NCBI GenBank assembly: GCA_035500455.1
Contig: DATJXG010000394.1
Coordinates: forward strand, 1-9,390
DNA from: DATJXG01 sp035500455
GTDB lineage: Bacteria; Acidobacteriota; Terriglobia; Terriglobales; Acidobacteriaceae
DNA length: 9,390 nt
Reading direction: 5' to 3'
Part shown: piece by piece, positions 1 to 5,195 of the stretch
How positions within the stretch are numbered: position 1 is the stretch's first letter
Layout of the letters: every line of letters begins with the position of its first letter
Program-made: the position numbers and the translations under genes
The notes under the pieces: generated by a model
Database searches by the model: none
The model's input: only the letters and a program-made list of their open reading frames with translations
What the model was told of the DNA's origin: nothing

Positions 1-524
1 GTGGAGACATGGCCGGAGAGCACGATGGCCGAGCGCGACGGGGTCACGGCGATCTGCTCGTCGGGAAACACGCGATGCTCCTCCTCGGCACATGCGGTCA
101 CATCCACATCCACGCGCAGGTCAAAGGTGCGATAGCGCTCCAGTTCGTCCCAGACGATAAGGGTCACCTCGCCCGGCGAACGTCCGTGCACCAGAATCTG
201 CGTCGGACTGATGACCTGCGGATCGGCGATGCCCGCATCGGTCACCGAAACTCGCTTGAGCCGTTCGCTCAGATTGATCAGCAGCGATTTTCCCACCATC
301 ACCCGCAGCGGCGCCGATCCCTGAGCCTCGGCTTCGGGTGTCTGCGCCGGAGGCACGACCTGGGCGGGCGACTCGTTGCCGGGCGCCGTCGCCGGCGTTT
401 CCGGGGTTTGCTGTCCGGCGGCAAAGCCGGTGAGAAATAACAGCACGACCGCCAGTGCCGCCGCTGGTTTGAGGGTTCTCGTTTCGCGTCCTGGACCGTT
501 CCAAGGACCGGTTGCCATGTGCAT
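1..524 (-). CDS. cpaC: CpaC/RcpA-type pilus secretin, N-terminal part (cut by window edge)
   Basis: This is an open frame running off the left edge, so only about 174 N-terminal residues are visible. CpaC (RcpA) forms the outer-membrane secretin ring of the Tad/Flp pilus. Residues about 18-37 form a hydrophobic signal peptide ending near AAG|QQ. A Pro/Ala/Glu-rich linker follows (about 38-70). Residues about 72-142 match the pilus-assembly N-terminal domain that precedes secretins: V-GKSLLINL near 77-85, then a conserved D-P-Q-V-I-SPTQILVHG stretch and a G-E-VTLIVWD stretch. After that, FPDEQIAV followed by AIVLSGHVS looks like the start of the BON-like region. The secretin channel itself lies outside the window. 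The gene starts 42 bases after cpaB in the same direction, so the two are probably one operon. Two in-frame ATGs exist (524 and 518). I chose 524 because an AGG lies nine bases upstream, although the ribosome site is weak. Confidence 0.88.
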   Translation of the reverse strand, partial: MHMATGPWNGPGRETRTLKPAAALAVVLLFLTGFAAGQQTPETPATAPGNESPAQVVPPAQTPEAEAQGSAPLRVMVGKSLLINLSERLKRVSVTDAGIADPQVISPTQILVHGRSPGEVTLIVWDELERYRTFDLRVDVDVTACAEEEHRVFPDEQIAVTPSRSAIVLSGHVS

Positions 525-566
525 TCTTGGGACCCTGTGCTGCAGTGATGTCGAAGCTGTCACGTT

Positions 567-1421
567 CTATTTCGCGCTGCCTTGGTCTTCGTTCCAGGTT
601 GTTTTCTTGTCGCCCTTAATGACTTCGACCGAATATGTCGGCGGCGGTGGCGGCGGTGCGGACGTGGTCGCAGGCCTCACCACACGATGAGGCGCCGTTA
701 CCGGAGGAGGCGCGGACATTCGCTTGTAGAGCGTGCCGGTATTCACCGCGGCCAACTCCTGCTGCTTGGTGTCCAGCGGATTGCGCAGCGCCAGCTGGAT
801 CCGTCCCTGGGTGCTTGCCAGGGTAAGCTTCTGTGCGTCATCGGGGGAAACCAGCAGGGTCACTACCTGGGCGGCCTGCGGCTCGCCGGAGGAAGAGCGC
901 TCCATGCGCTGGTTTGCCGCCAGAACCTCGACGTTTTCTAAAACCGTGGAGGTCTGCTGTTCTTCCGCTCCGGTGGCGTTGCCGGTGAGCAGGACATCCA
1001 CGCGCGTACCCGCAGTCACGAACCCGGCGACCGAAACCACTTCATTCACGCGCACCGAAACCGCGCGCATTCCCGGAGGAATCAGCGACGGAAGGCCCGA
1101 ACCGGCGTTCTGGCCGGCGAGCCGGTTAGGCAGAATGAATTCGCCTTTGGAGATGGGAAGGATTACGCCGCGCCCCACCAGGGTAGAGGTGCTGGAGAAG
1201 TATCCGTTGGGAAGGCTGCCTTCGGGAAAGCGGACGAGCTTTATATCGTCCATCCCGAGCTTTTCACCTACGCCGATGTCATCCGCAGCCACCACCACGG
1301 GCACTCCCGCCACGATTGTGGAAGAGTTTTTCGCCCGCAGGTTTTGATACACGCCGTAGCTGACCAGGCCGCCCAGCGCCAACGCGACCAGCCCGATGAG
1401 TAACAGTCGATTCCGATTCAT
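567..1421 (-). CDS. cpaB: Flp pilus assembly protein CpaB/RcpC
   Basis: A 284-residue protein of the size usual for CpaB (RcpC), a periplasmic or inner-membrane-anchored Tad pilus component thought to work with the CpaC secretin. Residues 5-25 form one N-terminal membrane anchor (LLLIGLVALALGGLVSYGVY). Residues about 40-102 are a SAF-type domain (VPVVVAADDIGVGEKL, then GRGVILPISKGEFIL). Residues about 110-230 are the RcpC domain (LPSLIPPGMRAVSVRVNE, VAGFVTAGTRVDVLLTG, VTLLVSPDDAQKLTLA). The tail after about 236 is rich in proline, including a run of six, and is poorly conserved in the family. The start is well supported: AAGGAG at 1427-1432 sits five bases before the ATG. It follows two Flp pilins and precedes cpaC, the usual Tad order. 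The family assignment is secure. Confidence 0.95.
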   Translation of the reverse strand: MNRNRLLLIGLVALALGGLVSYGVYQNLRAKNSSTIVAGVPVVVAADDIGVGEKLGMDDIKLVRFPEGSLPNGYFSSTSTLVGRGVILPISKGEFILPNRLAGQNAGSGLPSLIPPGMRAVSVRVNEVVSVAGFVTAGTRVDVLLTGNATGAEEQQTSTVLENVEVLAANQRMERSSSGEPQAAQVVTLLVSPDDAQKLTLASTQGRIQLALRNPLDTKQQELAAVNTGTLYKRMSAPPPVTAPHRVVRPATTSAPPPPPPTYSVEVIKGDKKTTWNEDQGSAK

Positions 1422-1426
1422 TACCG

Positions 1427-1432
1427 CTCCTT
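1427..1432 (-). promoter_or_regulatory. Ribosome binding site of cpaB
   Basis: Read on the minus strand this is AAGGAG, five bases before the cpaB ATG at 1421. It is the best Shine-Dalgarno match among the pilus genes here and fixes the cpaB start. Confidence 0.8.
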
Positions 1433-1463
1433 AACCGTACTCCCACCCAGCGACACTTCGCAG

Positions 1464-1482
1464 GCTCCGGCGCAACCGGAGC
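1464..1482 (-). repeat. GC-rich inverted repeat in the pilin-cpaB gap
   Basis: Perfect 7-bp arms, GCTCCGG and CCGGAGC, around a 5-base loop, 42 bases upstream of the cpaB start. The minus-strand transcript would form a stable hairpin here, but no T-run follows, so it is not a classical intrinsic terminator. It lies between the abundant-subunit gene (pilin) and a low-abundance assembly gene (cpaB). It could therefore be an mRNA-stabilising or processing element, or a partial terminator; that role is inference. The rest of the 1422-1676 gap shows no convincing gene. Open frames there have no family resemblance and no ribosome site. Confidence 0.45.
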
Positions 1483-1676
1483 GCAGAATGGGCCTCCGCG
1501 TCCGCCACCGAGCGCCGGCGTCAGCCGCAGAAAGGCCTGGGCATGAGAGTGTGAGGCGAGTGCCGCGGAATAAGCGAGGACCGAGTTGCGGCCGGTTATT
1601 GCCGCACACACCTGCCCTATGCCGGTTGCAAACCTTCCCACCGGTGCCTACGCCGCGCAAACGACTCCCCCTTGGG

Positions 1677-1841
1677 TTACTGGATTGAGCTGGCGACAGA
1701 AGAGAAGACATTGTTCGCGTTGGACCCAATCAAACGGATCGTGCCAACGACGATGACCAGAATCACCGCCAACATCACAGCGTATTCAGCGATGTCTTGC
1801 CCCTCATCCTCCCGCCACAGTCTCCGGAGAATGTGTTTCAT
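1677..1841 (-). CDS. Flp/Fap type IVb prepilin (second in the pair)
   Basis: A 54-residue prepilin, the major-subunit type of Tad (Flp) pili. The leader is a charged 14-residue segment ending in glycine (EDEG). The mature protein then begins QDIAEY, with Glu at +5 and Tyr at +6, the family's hallmark for prepilin peptidase cleavage and assembly. A single hydrophobic helix follows (AVMLAVILVIVVGTI), then a short polar tail with RLIGSNANNVFSSVAS. GGAGG at 1846-1850 is four bases before the ATG. The mature part matches the neighbouring pilin at about 28 of 40 positions, so the two are recent or co-maintained paralogs. The gene lies upstream of cpaB on the same strand. No prepilin peptidase is encoded in this window, so it must be supplied elsewhere. 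Confidence 0.93.
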   Translation of the reverse strand: MKHILRRLWREDEGQDIAEYAVMLAVILVIVVGTIRLIGSNANNVFSSVASSIQ

Positions 1842-1845
1842 AGAA

Positions 1846-1850
1846 CCTCC
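1846..1850 (-). promoter_or_regulatory. Ribosome binding site of the second Flp pilin
   Basis: GGAGG on the minus strand, four bases before the ATG at 1841. A strong Shine-Dalgarno site fits high pilin expression. Confidence 0.75.
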
Positions 1851-1978
1851 AACTAAAAATCAGGCTGCCAGGCGGATACCTTCAACCCGACTCTGTGCAA
1901 TCCGATGCGCACTCTCGCTAGCCCGGCGCTCCGGACACAACTCGCTATACAAATCAACAAGTTTCAGAGAAAAGAGGA

Positions 1979-1995
1979 GGTCAGCTTACCTGACC
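1979..1995 (-). terminator. Possible terminator or attenuator hairpin between pilins
   Basis: Perfect 6-bp arms GGTCAG and CTGACC around GTAAG on the minus strand, followed by TCCTCTTTTCTC. The stem is short and the downstream stretch is pyrimidine-rich rather than a pure T-run. It could partly stop transcripts coming from the first pilin, about 140 bases before the second pilin starts. Confidence 0.4.
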
Positions 1996-2126
1996 AGGCC
2001 CGTCTCCCCAAGGCATCCCCGCCGGCAAAGAGAAAAAATCTTGCACATTCTTGCCGAAATTGTGCTCACCGGCGTGATCCGAAATGGAAGGGTGCACCCC
2101 AAAGTGCCTTCTTCGGAGAACCAAAA

Positions 2127-2146
2127 GAGAGGCGCGTGCCCGCCCC
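2127..2146 (-). terminator. Weak candidate terminator after the first pilin
   Basis: On the minus strand, about 40 bases past the stop of the first pilin, GGCG pairs with CGCC around a 6-base loop, extended by one G-T wobble and one G-C pair. TCTTTTGG follows. The stem is only about six pairs, so this is tentative. Confidence 0.25.
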
Positions 2147-2184
2147 GGTCCTCACATCCGGATCAAACGCTTTCAGCGGAGGTT

Positions 2185-2346
2185 TTACTTGATTACGCTG
2201 GCGACCAGCGAGAACGAGTTTCCCGCACCGGAGCCGATAAGTCTCACGGTTGCTACCGCAATCACCATAATCACTGCCAGCGTGACCGCGTACTCCGCGA
2301 CATCCTGGCCGGCATCCGTGTTCCACAGCTTTTGCAAAAATCCCAT
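2185..2346 (-). CDS. Flp/Fap type IVb prepilin (first in the pair)
   Basis: A 53-residue prepilin. A 13-residue leader ends in Gly (NTDAG). The mature chain starts QDVAEY with Glu5 and Tyr6, as needed for prepilin peptidase processing and filament assembly in Tad systems. A hydrophobic helix (AVTLAVIMVIAVATV) and a short tail with RLIGSGAGNSFSLVAS follow. A GGAG at 2356-2359 lies nine bases before the ATG. A near-consensus sigma-54 promoter about 100 bases upstream suggests that this gene leads the Tad operon and responds to an enhancer-binding regulator. It resembles the pilin at 1677-1841 closely. Which of the two is the major subunit cannot be told from sequence, but promoter proximity favours this one. 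Confidence 0.93.
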   Translation of the reverse strand: MGFLQKLWNTDAGQDVAEYAVTLAVIMVIAVATVRLIGSGAGNSFSLVASVIK

Positions 2347-2443
2347 AGATTCGGACTCCAAAAAGAATCCAATTCAAGGGAGGGCTGTGGGGTGTGGTGC
2401 GAGTGCTGGTGTTTCAATCTCGTTACCGCGACCGCAGTTCCGC

Positions 2444-2460
2444 AGCAAGTTTTTTGCCAG
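2444..2460 (-). promoter_or_regulatory. Sigma-54 (RpoN) promoter of the Flp pilin operon
   Basis: On the minus strand the sequence reads CTGGCAAAAAACTTGCT. The established sigma-54 consensus is TGGCAC-N5-TTGCW, with GG at -24 and GC at -12 separated by exactly ten bases. Here GG (2458-2457) and GC (2446-2445) are ten bases apart and the flanking TGGCA and TTGCT match. Transcription would start near 2433, giving a leader of about 87 bases before the pilin ATG at 2346. No protein-coding gene overlaps the site. Sigma-54 control is known for other pilin genes such as pilA with PilR. Confidence 0.72.
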
Positions 2461-2549
2461 CCCAGTAAGCCGGCAATGACTGGCGCGCAACCTCCTGTCT
2501 GCCAGTATCATAACTCAGGCGACCTGACCTTCGACAACTCTTTTTCATA

Positions 2550-2614
2550 GGGTCATGGTTACCATAGGTATCTAAGGGCCAGTGGGTCATAGATTTACGA
2601 GGGTTACCTAAGGG
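2550..2614 (-). promoter_or_regulatory. Tandem repeat, candidate enhancer (activator) site
   Basis: Two related units lie in the same orientation. On the plus strand, each starts with GGGTCAT (2550 and 2584) and ends with CTAAGGG (2578 and 2614). The ends are preceded by GGTAT and GGTTAC respectively. GGTTACC also occurs in both units (2557-2563 and 2602-2608). The first unit includes ATGGT-T-ACCAT, an inverted repeat at 2555-2565. The pair lies about 90-155 bases upstream of the sigma-54 -24 element, the usual distance for a bacterial enhancer-binding protein. The distal unit overlaps the stop codon of the upstream gene by a few bases. The binding role is inferred from position and repetition. 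Confidence 0.5.
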
Positions 2615-4107
2615 AGGCGGCAAACCACCACCGCCCGCCCATCGGCATAAACCGTTTTCCAGCTGCGGTTAGCTTGAAGGGCTGCCAGCAGCGGGGTGTC
2701 CGGTGGAACCACCACCGTGGAAATCTGCCAGCGCTGCAAGGGTTCACGCCAGCTGTCTGTGGCGTTCAATGTGTGCGCGTACTGCGCGAGAAAAGTATCG
2801 CCGTACACGTCGGCCCTCCCGTCGATGAAGACGCGCTGCTGTGGATAAAGCTTCCAGATGAAGTATCCACCCCAGTCGTAGGAGTTGAATGTCGGGCCAT
2901 TTGGGGGATGCGCGCGCAGAAACGAAACGGCGCCCGCGGGAAAGCTCCGCGATTCCGCCTGCGGTTGGTGGGAGATCACGTCGCGCACGCGGAGAACTGC
3001 GAGGCACAGGCATACCGCCAGCAGTCCGGCGTTTAGCACTGACTTTCCGGGTGCGGCTGCGGCCTGAGACTGAACCCGCAAACCAAACGCGCGGCTTAAG
3101 CGCCAACTTTCCATTGCCGCGCTCAGCGGCGGGGCCGCCACCAACAAATAAATCGGAATGTGCCGCACCGAGAGCAGCGCGGCAAAAATCGCCGCGCAGA
3201 ACAGGAGTAATTCGCCAGGGCGAGTTTTTGTGCCGTCGGCCGATCGGCCGGAGTCGACAAATCGTCCAGAAAGGGCGACAGCCGCCAGGCTCGCCAGCAG
3301 AAACAGCAACAGTGGCAAATAGCTTGCTTTATGAAAATCAGGCGAAAACCATTCCACGATGTAGCGCTGCATGGAGGTGGAGCGCAGCGTTGCCAAGGGG
3401 TAGCTGTACATTTTCAGGCCATAAGAATTCAGCGGCACCACTGCCACGCAGGCAAGCAGCACCACCGCCAGCCTGCGCAGGCGGGGCACGGCCTTTGGCC
3501 AGGTGGTGAAGCCGAACATCGCGTCCAGTGCGTCGCCGGCAAGAAAAGCCGCCAGCAGCGCGATGCCCAGGGCGTACTCCGCATGCAGGTTCACCCAGAG
3601 CAGCATCATGGGGACCATCCACCACCAAAGGCGGGGATTCGCCTCGGCCCCGTCCCGCAGTACTAGCACGGCGCTCGCCAGCAGGAGCGAGATCATCTGC
3701 GGGCGCACGCCCCACAGCGGCGCCGACGCCAAAGCCGCCCAGAGCGTCACAATTCCGGCGATGTACGGACGCCCGGCGCAGCGCAGGAACACCAGCATGA
3801 AGCTGGCGGCGATAATCCCCGCGAAGATCACGATCAGCGGGCCCCATCCGCCGGCGCGGTACAAGGCGAACAGCAGCACGTCGAACAGCCATTCATGATT
3901 GACCCAGGGCTGCCCCGCGCGAGTGAAGGAATAGGGATCGGTGCGAAACACGGCATGGTTGGCCAGGGTAAGCTGGCCGGTCTTCAAGTGCCACCAGACA
4001 TCGGGATCGACCACATTTCTCGCCGCCATGGCGAACAGGCCGAGAGCGAGAATCACTACGAACACGCGGCGGGTTTGCAGGATTTCCTTGCCGGGACGAT
4101 GCGCCAT
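2608..4107 (-). CDS. Large multi-pass membrane protein, GT-C glycosyltransferase-like
   Basis: A 499-residue integral membrane protein. A short basic N-terminus leads into the first membrane helix (about 14-29). The loop after it carries DPDVWWHLKTGQ (34-45) and later DPYSFTRAGQPWVNHEWL (57-74). Acidic residues in the first outer loop are the catalytic hallmark of GT-C transferases, which use polyprenyl-phosphate sugars outside the membrane. Many further Leu/Ala/Trp-rich helices run to about residue 380. The last 110 residues look soluble, with NSYDWGGYF (408-416) and FIDGRADVYG (427-436), probably extracytoplasmic. I recognise the general type but cannot name the acceptor or sugar. An AGGA about nine bases upstream supports the ATG. 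A GT87-like gene lies 80 bases or so upstream on the same strand. It could instead be a general 'hypothetical membrane protein' with no transferase activity. Confidence 0.75.
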   Translation of the reverse strand: MAHRPGKEILQTRRVFVVILALGLFAMAARNVVDPDVWWHLKTGQLTLANHAVFRTDPYSFTRAGQPWVNHEWLFDVLLFALYRAGGWGPLIVIFAGIIAASFMLVFLRCAGRPYIAGIVTLWAALASAPLWGVRPQMISLLLASAVLVLRDGAEANPRLWWWMVPMMLLWVNLHAEYALGIALLAAFLAGDALDAMFGFTTWPKAVPRLRRLAVVLLACVAVVPLNSYGLKMYSYPLATLRSTSMQRYIVEWFSPDFHKASYLPLLLFLLASLAAVALSGRFVDSGRSADGTKTRPGELLLFCAAIFAALLSVRHIPIYLLVAAPPLSAAMESWRLSRAFGLRVQSQAAAAPGKSVLNAGLLAVCLCLAVLRVRDVISHQPQAESRSFPAGAVSFLRAHPPNGPTFNSYDWGGYFIWKLYPQQRVFIDGRADVYGDTFLAQYAHTLNATDSWREPLQRWQISTVVVPPDTPLLAALQANRSWKTVYADGRAVVVCRLP

Positions 4108-4187
4108 GTGGCGGTATCCTACCGCTGCGCGTCCGAAGCTGTCTGCTGTTCTTTGCGATTTGCTTTGCGACCGATGTCCGATTTCGG

Positions 4188-5087
4188 TCAGGTCCGCTCA
4201 AGAGACAGGGAAGACGCGGAGGCTTTGGGCGGGAACCAGTATCTTGCCAGCACCACTCCCAACATCGGCAGGTAGATGAACACCACCGCCCAGCGTCCGA
4301 CTTCGCCGAAGTCGTGGGGAAAGTGATACCAGCGCCAGATGCCCGCGCCCCAACTGAAGGCAGCGGTCCACACCAGTTCCCTTCTCGACTTCGGAATCAG
4401 CCAGAGAATCAGCGCATCGAAGAACCAGCGCTGCGGCATGAGCGCGGCCAGGAACAGCAGCCAGGCGTCGCGGTCGCGCCAACGCACCAGCGCCAGCGCG
4501 ATCAGCGGCCCCGGCCATATGAGCAAGGGAATGTAGTGGTTGTAGTAGCCCAGCTGTCCGCGCCACCACAACAGCCAGTGGGGCATTGCGATGAACGTGG
4601 CCAGCAACACCACCAGGCAGGCCACCACGCCTTTCCAGCTTAAGTGCGTAAGCGCCACTGGCAATCCCACTTGCGGCTTGGCCATGGTGAACGGCAGCGC
4701 GAGGGGAAAAAGCGCGCTGGCAGTAATGAGCGGCGCCCATTGCGCGGTGAGGATGCCGATGCAATAAGGAAAGCAGAGAAACACCAGCAGCCGGTGATAG
4801 CCGGAACGGCTCAGCCCAAAGGCGAGTAGCGCTGAACTGAGCCCGTAAAATGACGCACCCGCGACCTCCGGCCGCATCCAGACGAAGGGCAGCGCAAAAA
4901 TCGCCGCGGTCATGGGATATTGCTCCAGCCGCGTGTCGTAGGGATTGCGGTGGGCCAACAAAGCCCGAGCATTGTGGAGGGCCCAGCCGAAATCGGCGGC
5001 GCCCTGATGCAGGCGCGCCAGCAGGAACCAGCACAGCATCCCGCTGGCTACACCGATGGCGGCAGAGACGAGAATCCGCAGGCGCAT
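4188..5087 (-). CDS. GT87-like polyprenol-dependent membrane glycosyltransferase
   Basis: About 299 residues, shorter than typical GT87 (DUF2029) proteins of about 400. The family transfers mannose or similar sugars from polyprenyl phosphate onto glycolipids or glycans at the membrane. After the first helix, GAADFGWALHNARALL carries the expected loop aspartate. NPYDTRLEQYPMTAAIFALPF then matches the family's 'NPY...YP...PF' pattern, and FTMAKPQVGLPVAL holds the KPQ motif. Several Trp-rich helices follow. The tail is short and Ser-rich. The ATG at 5087 gives a protein beginning MRLRILVSAAIG. An in-frame GTG at 5105 would add six residues. Neither start has a good ribosome site, so the start is uncertain. 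The gene diverges from 5196-6551 and is followed by the 499-residue GT-C-like gene. Substrate unknown. Confidence 0.72.
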   Translation of the reverse strand: MRLRILVSAAIGVASGMLCWFLLARLHQGAADFGWALHNARALLAHRNPYDTRLEQYPMTAAIFALPFVWMRPEVAGASFYGLSSALLAFGLSRSGYHRLLVFLCFPYCIGILTAQWAPLITASALFPLALPFTMAKPQVGLPVALTHLSWKGVVACLVVLLATFIAMPHWLLWWRGQLGYYNHYIPLLIWPGPLIALALVRWRDRDAWLLFLAALMPQRWFFDALILWLIPKSRRELVWTAAFSWGAGIWRWYHFPHDFGEVGRWAVVFIYLPMLGVVLARYWFPPKASASSLSLERT

Positions 5088-5105
5088 GGAAGAAACTGTC
5101 CGCAC

Positions 5106-5195
5106 AGTTGTAACATGGGACAGCCTTCATTGGTTCGGCCCGCGACTTCGGCCAACGTCCCCTGCTTTTGGGTGAAGTTCCGAATTTAGGCGTGG
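5106..5195. promoter_or_regulatory. Divergent intergenic region with paired TTCGGCC
   Basis: The 90-base gap (shorter by the GTG start) between two divergent GT87-like genes must hold both of their promoters. I see two direct copies of TTCGGCC (5134-5140 and 5147-5153), 13 bases apart, flanked by TTGG and CCAA. No clear -35/-10 pair is visible on either strand. The repeat may be chance in GC-rich DNA. Confidence 0.3.

Larger units (their letters stand above)
1842..2184. other. Non-coding gap between the two pilin genes
   Basis: About 340 bases with no credible gene on either strand; the plus-strand open frames here read through non-coding sequence and the antisense of pilin. It holds two possible minus-strand hairpins (listed separately) and a perfect 10-bp palindrome GGGTGCACCC at 2090-2099. 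I found no convincing sigma-70 promoter for the second pilin. The length is unusual for an uninterrupted pilin-pilin operon and leaves room for a separate promoter or attenuator. Confidence 0.6.

Noticed and set aside
121..504. 127-residue minus-strand open frame
   Set aside because: It is the wrong frame of the cpaC start; the frame opening at 524 has a signal peptide and the secretin N-domain.
1279..1641. 120-residue minus-strand open frame across the pilin-cpaB gap
   Set aside because: It runs into cpaB in another frame and lacks any family resemblance or ribosome site.
2043..2055. Second sigma-54-like site upstream of the second pilin
   Set aside because: GG and GC are nine rather than ten bases apart, and the flanks match poorly.
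2423..2623. 66-residue minus-strand open frame
   Set aside because: It covers the candidate enhancer and sigma-54 sites, has no ribosome site and no recognisable motif.
3503..3898. Plus-strand open frames of 100-200 residues inside 2608-4107
   Set aside because: They are antisense to a clear membrane protein gene, and their composition is that of mirrored Leu/Ala codons.
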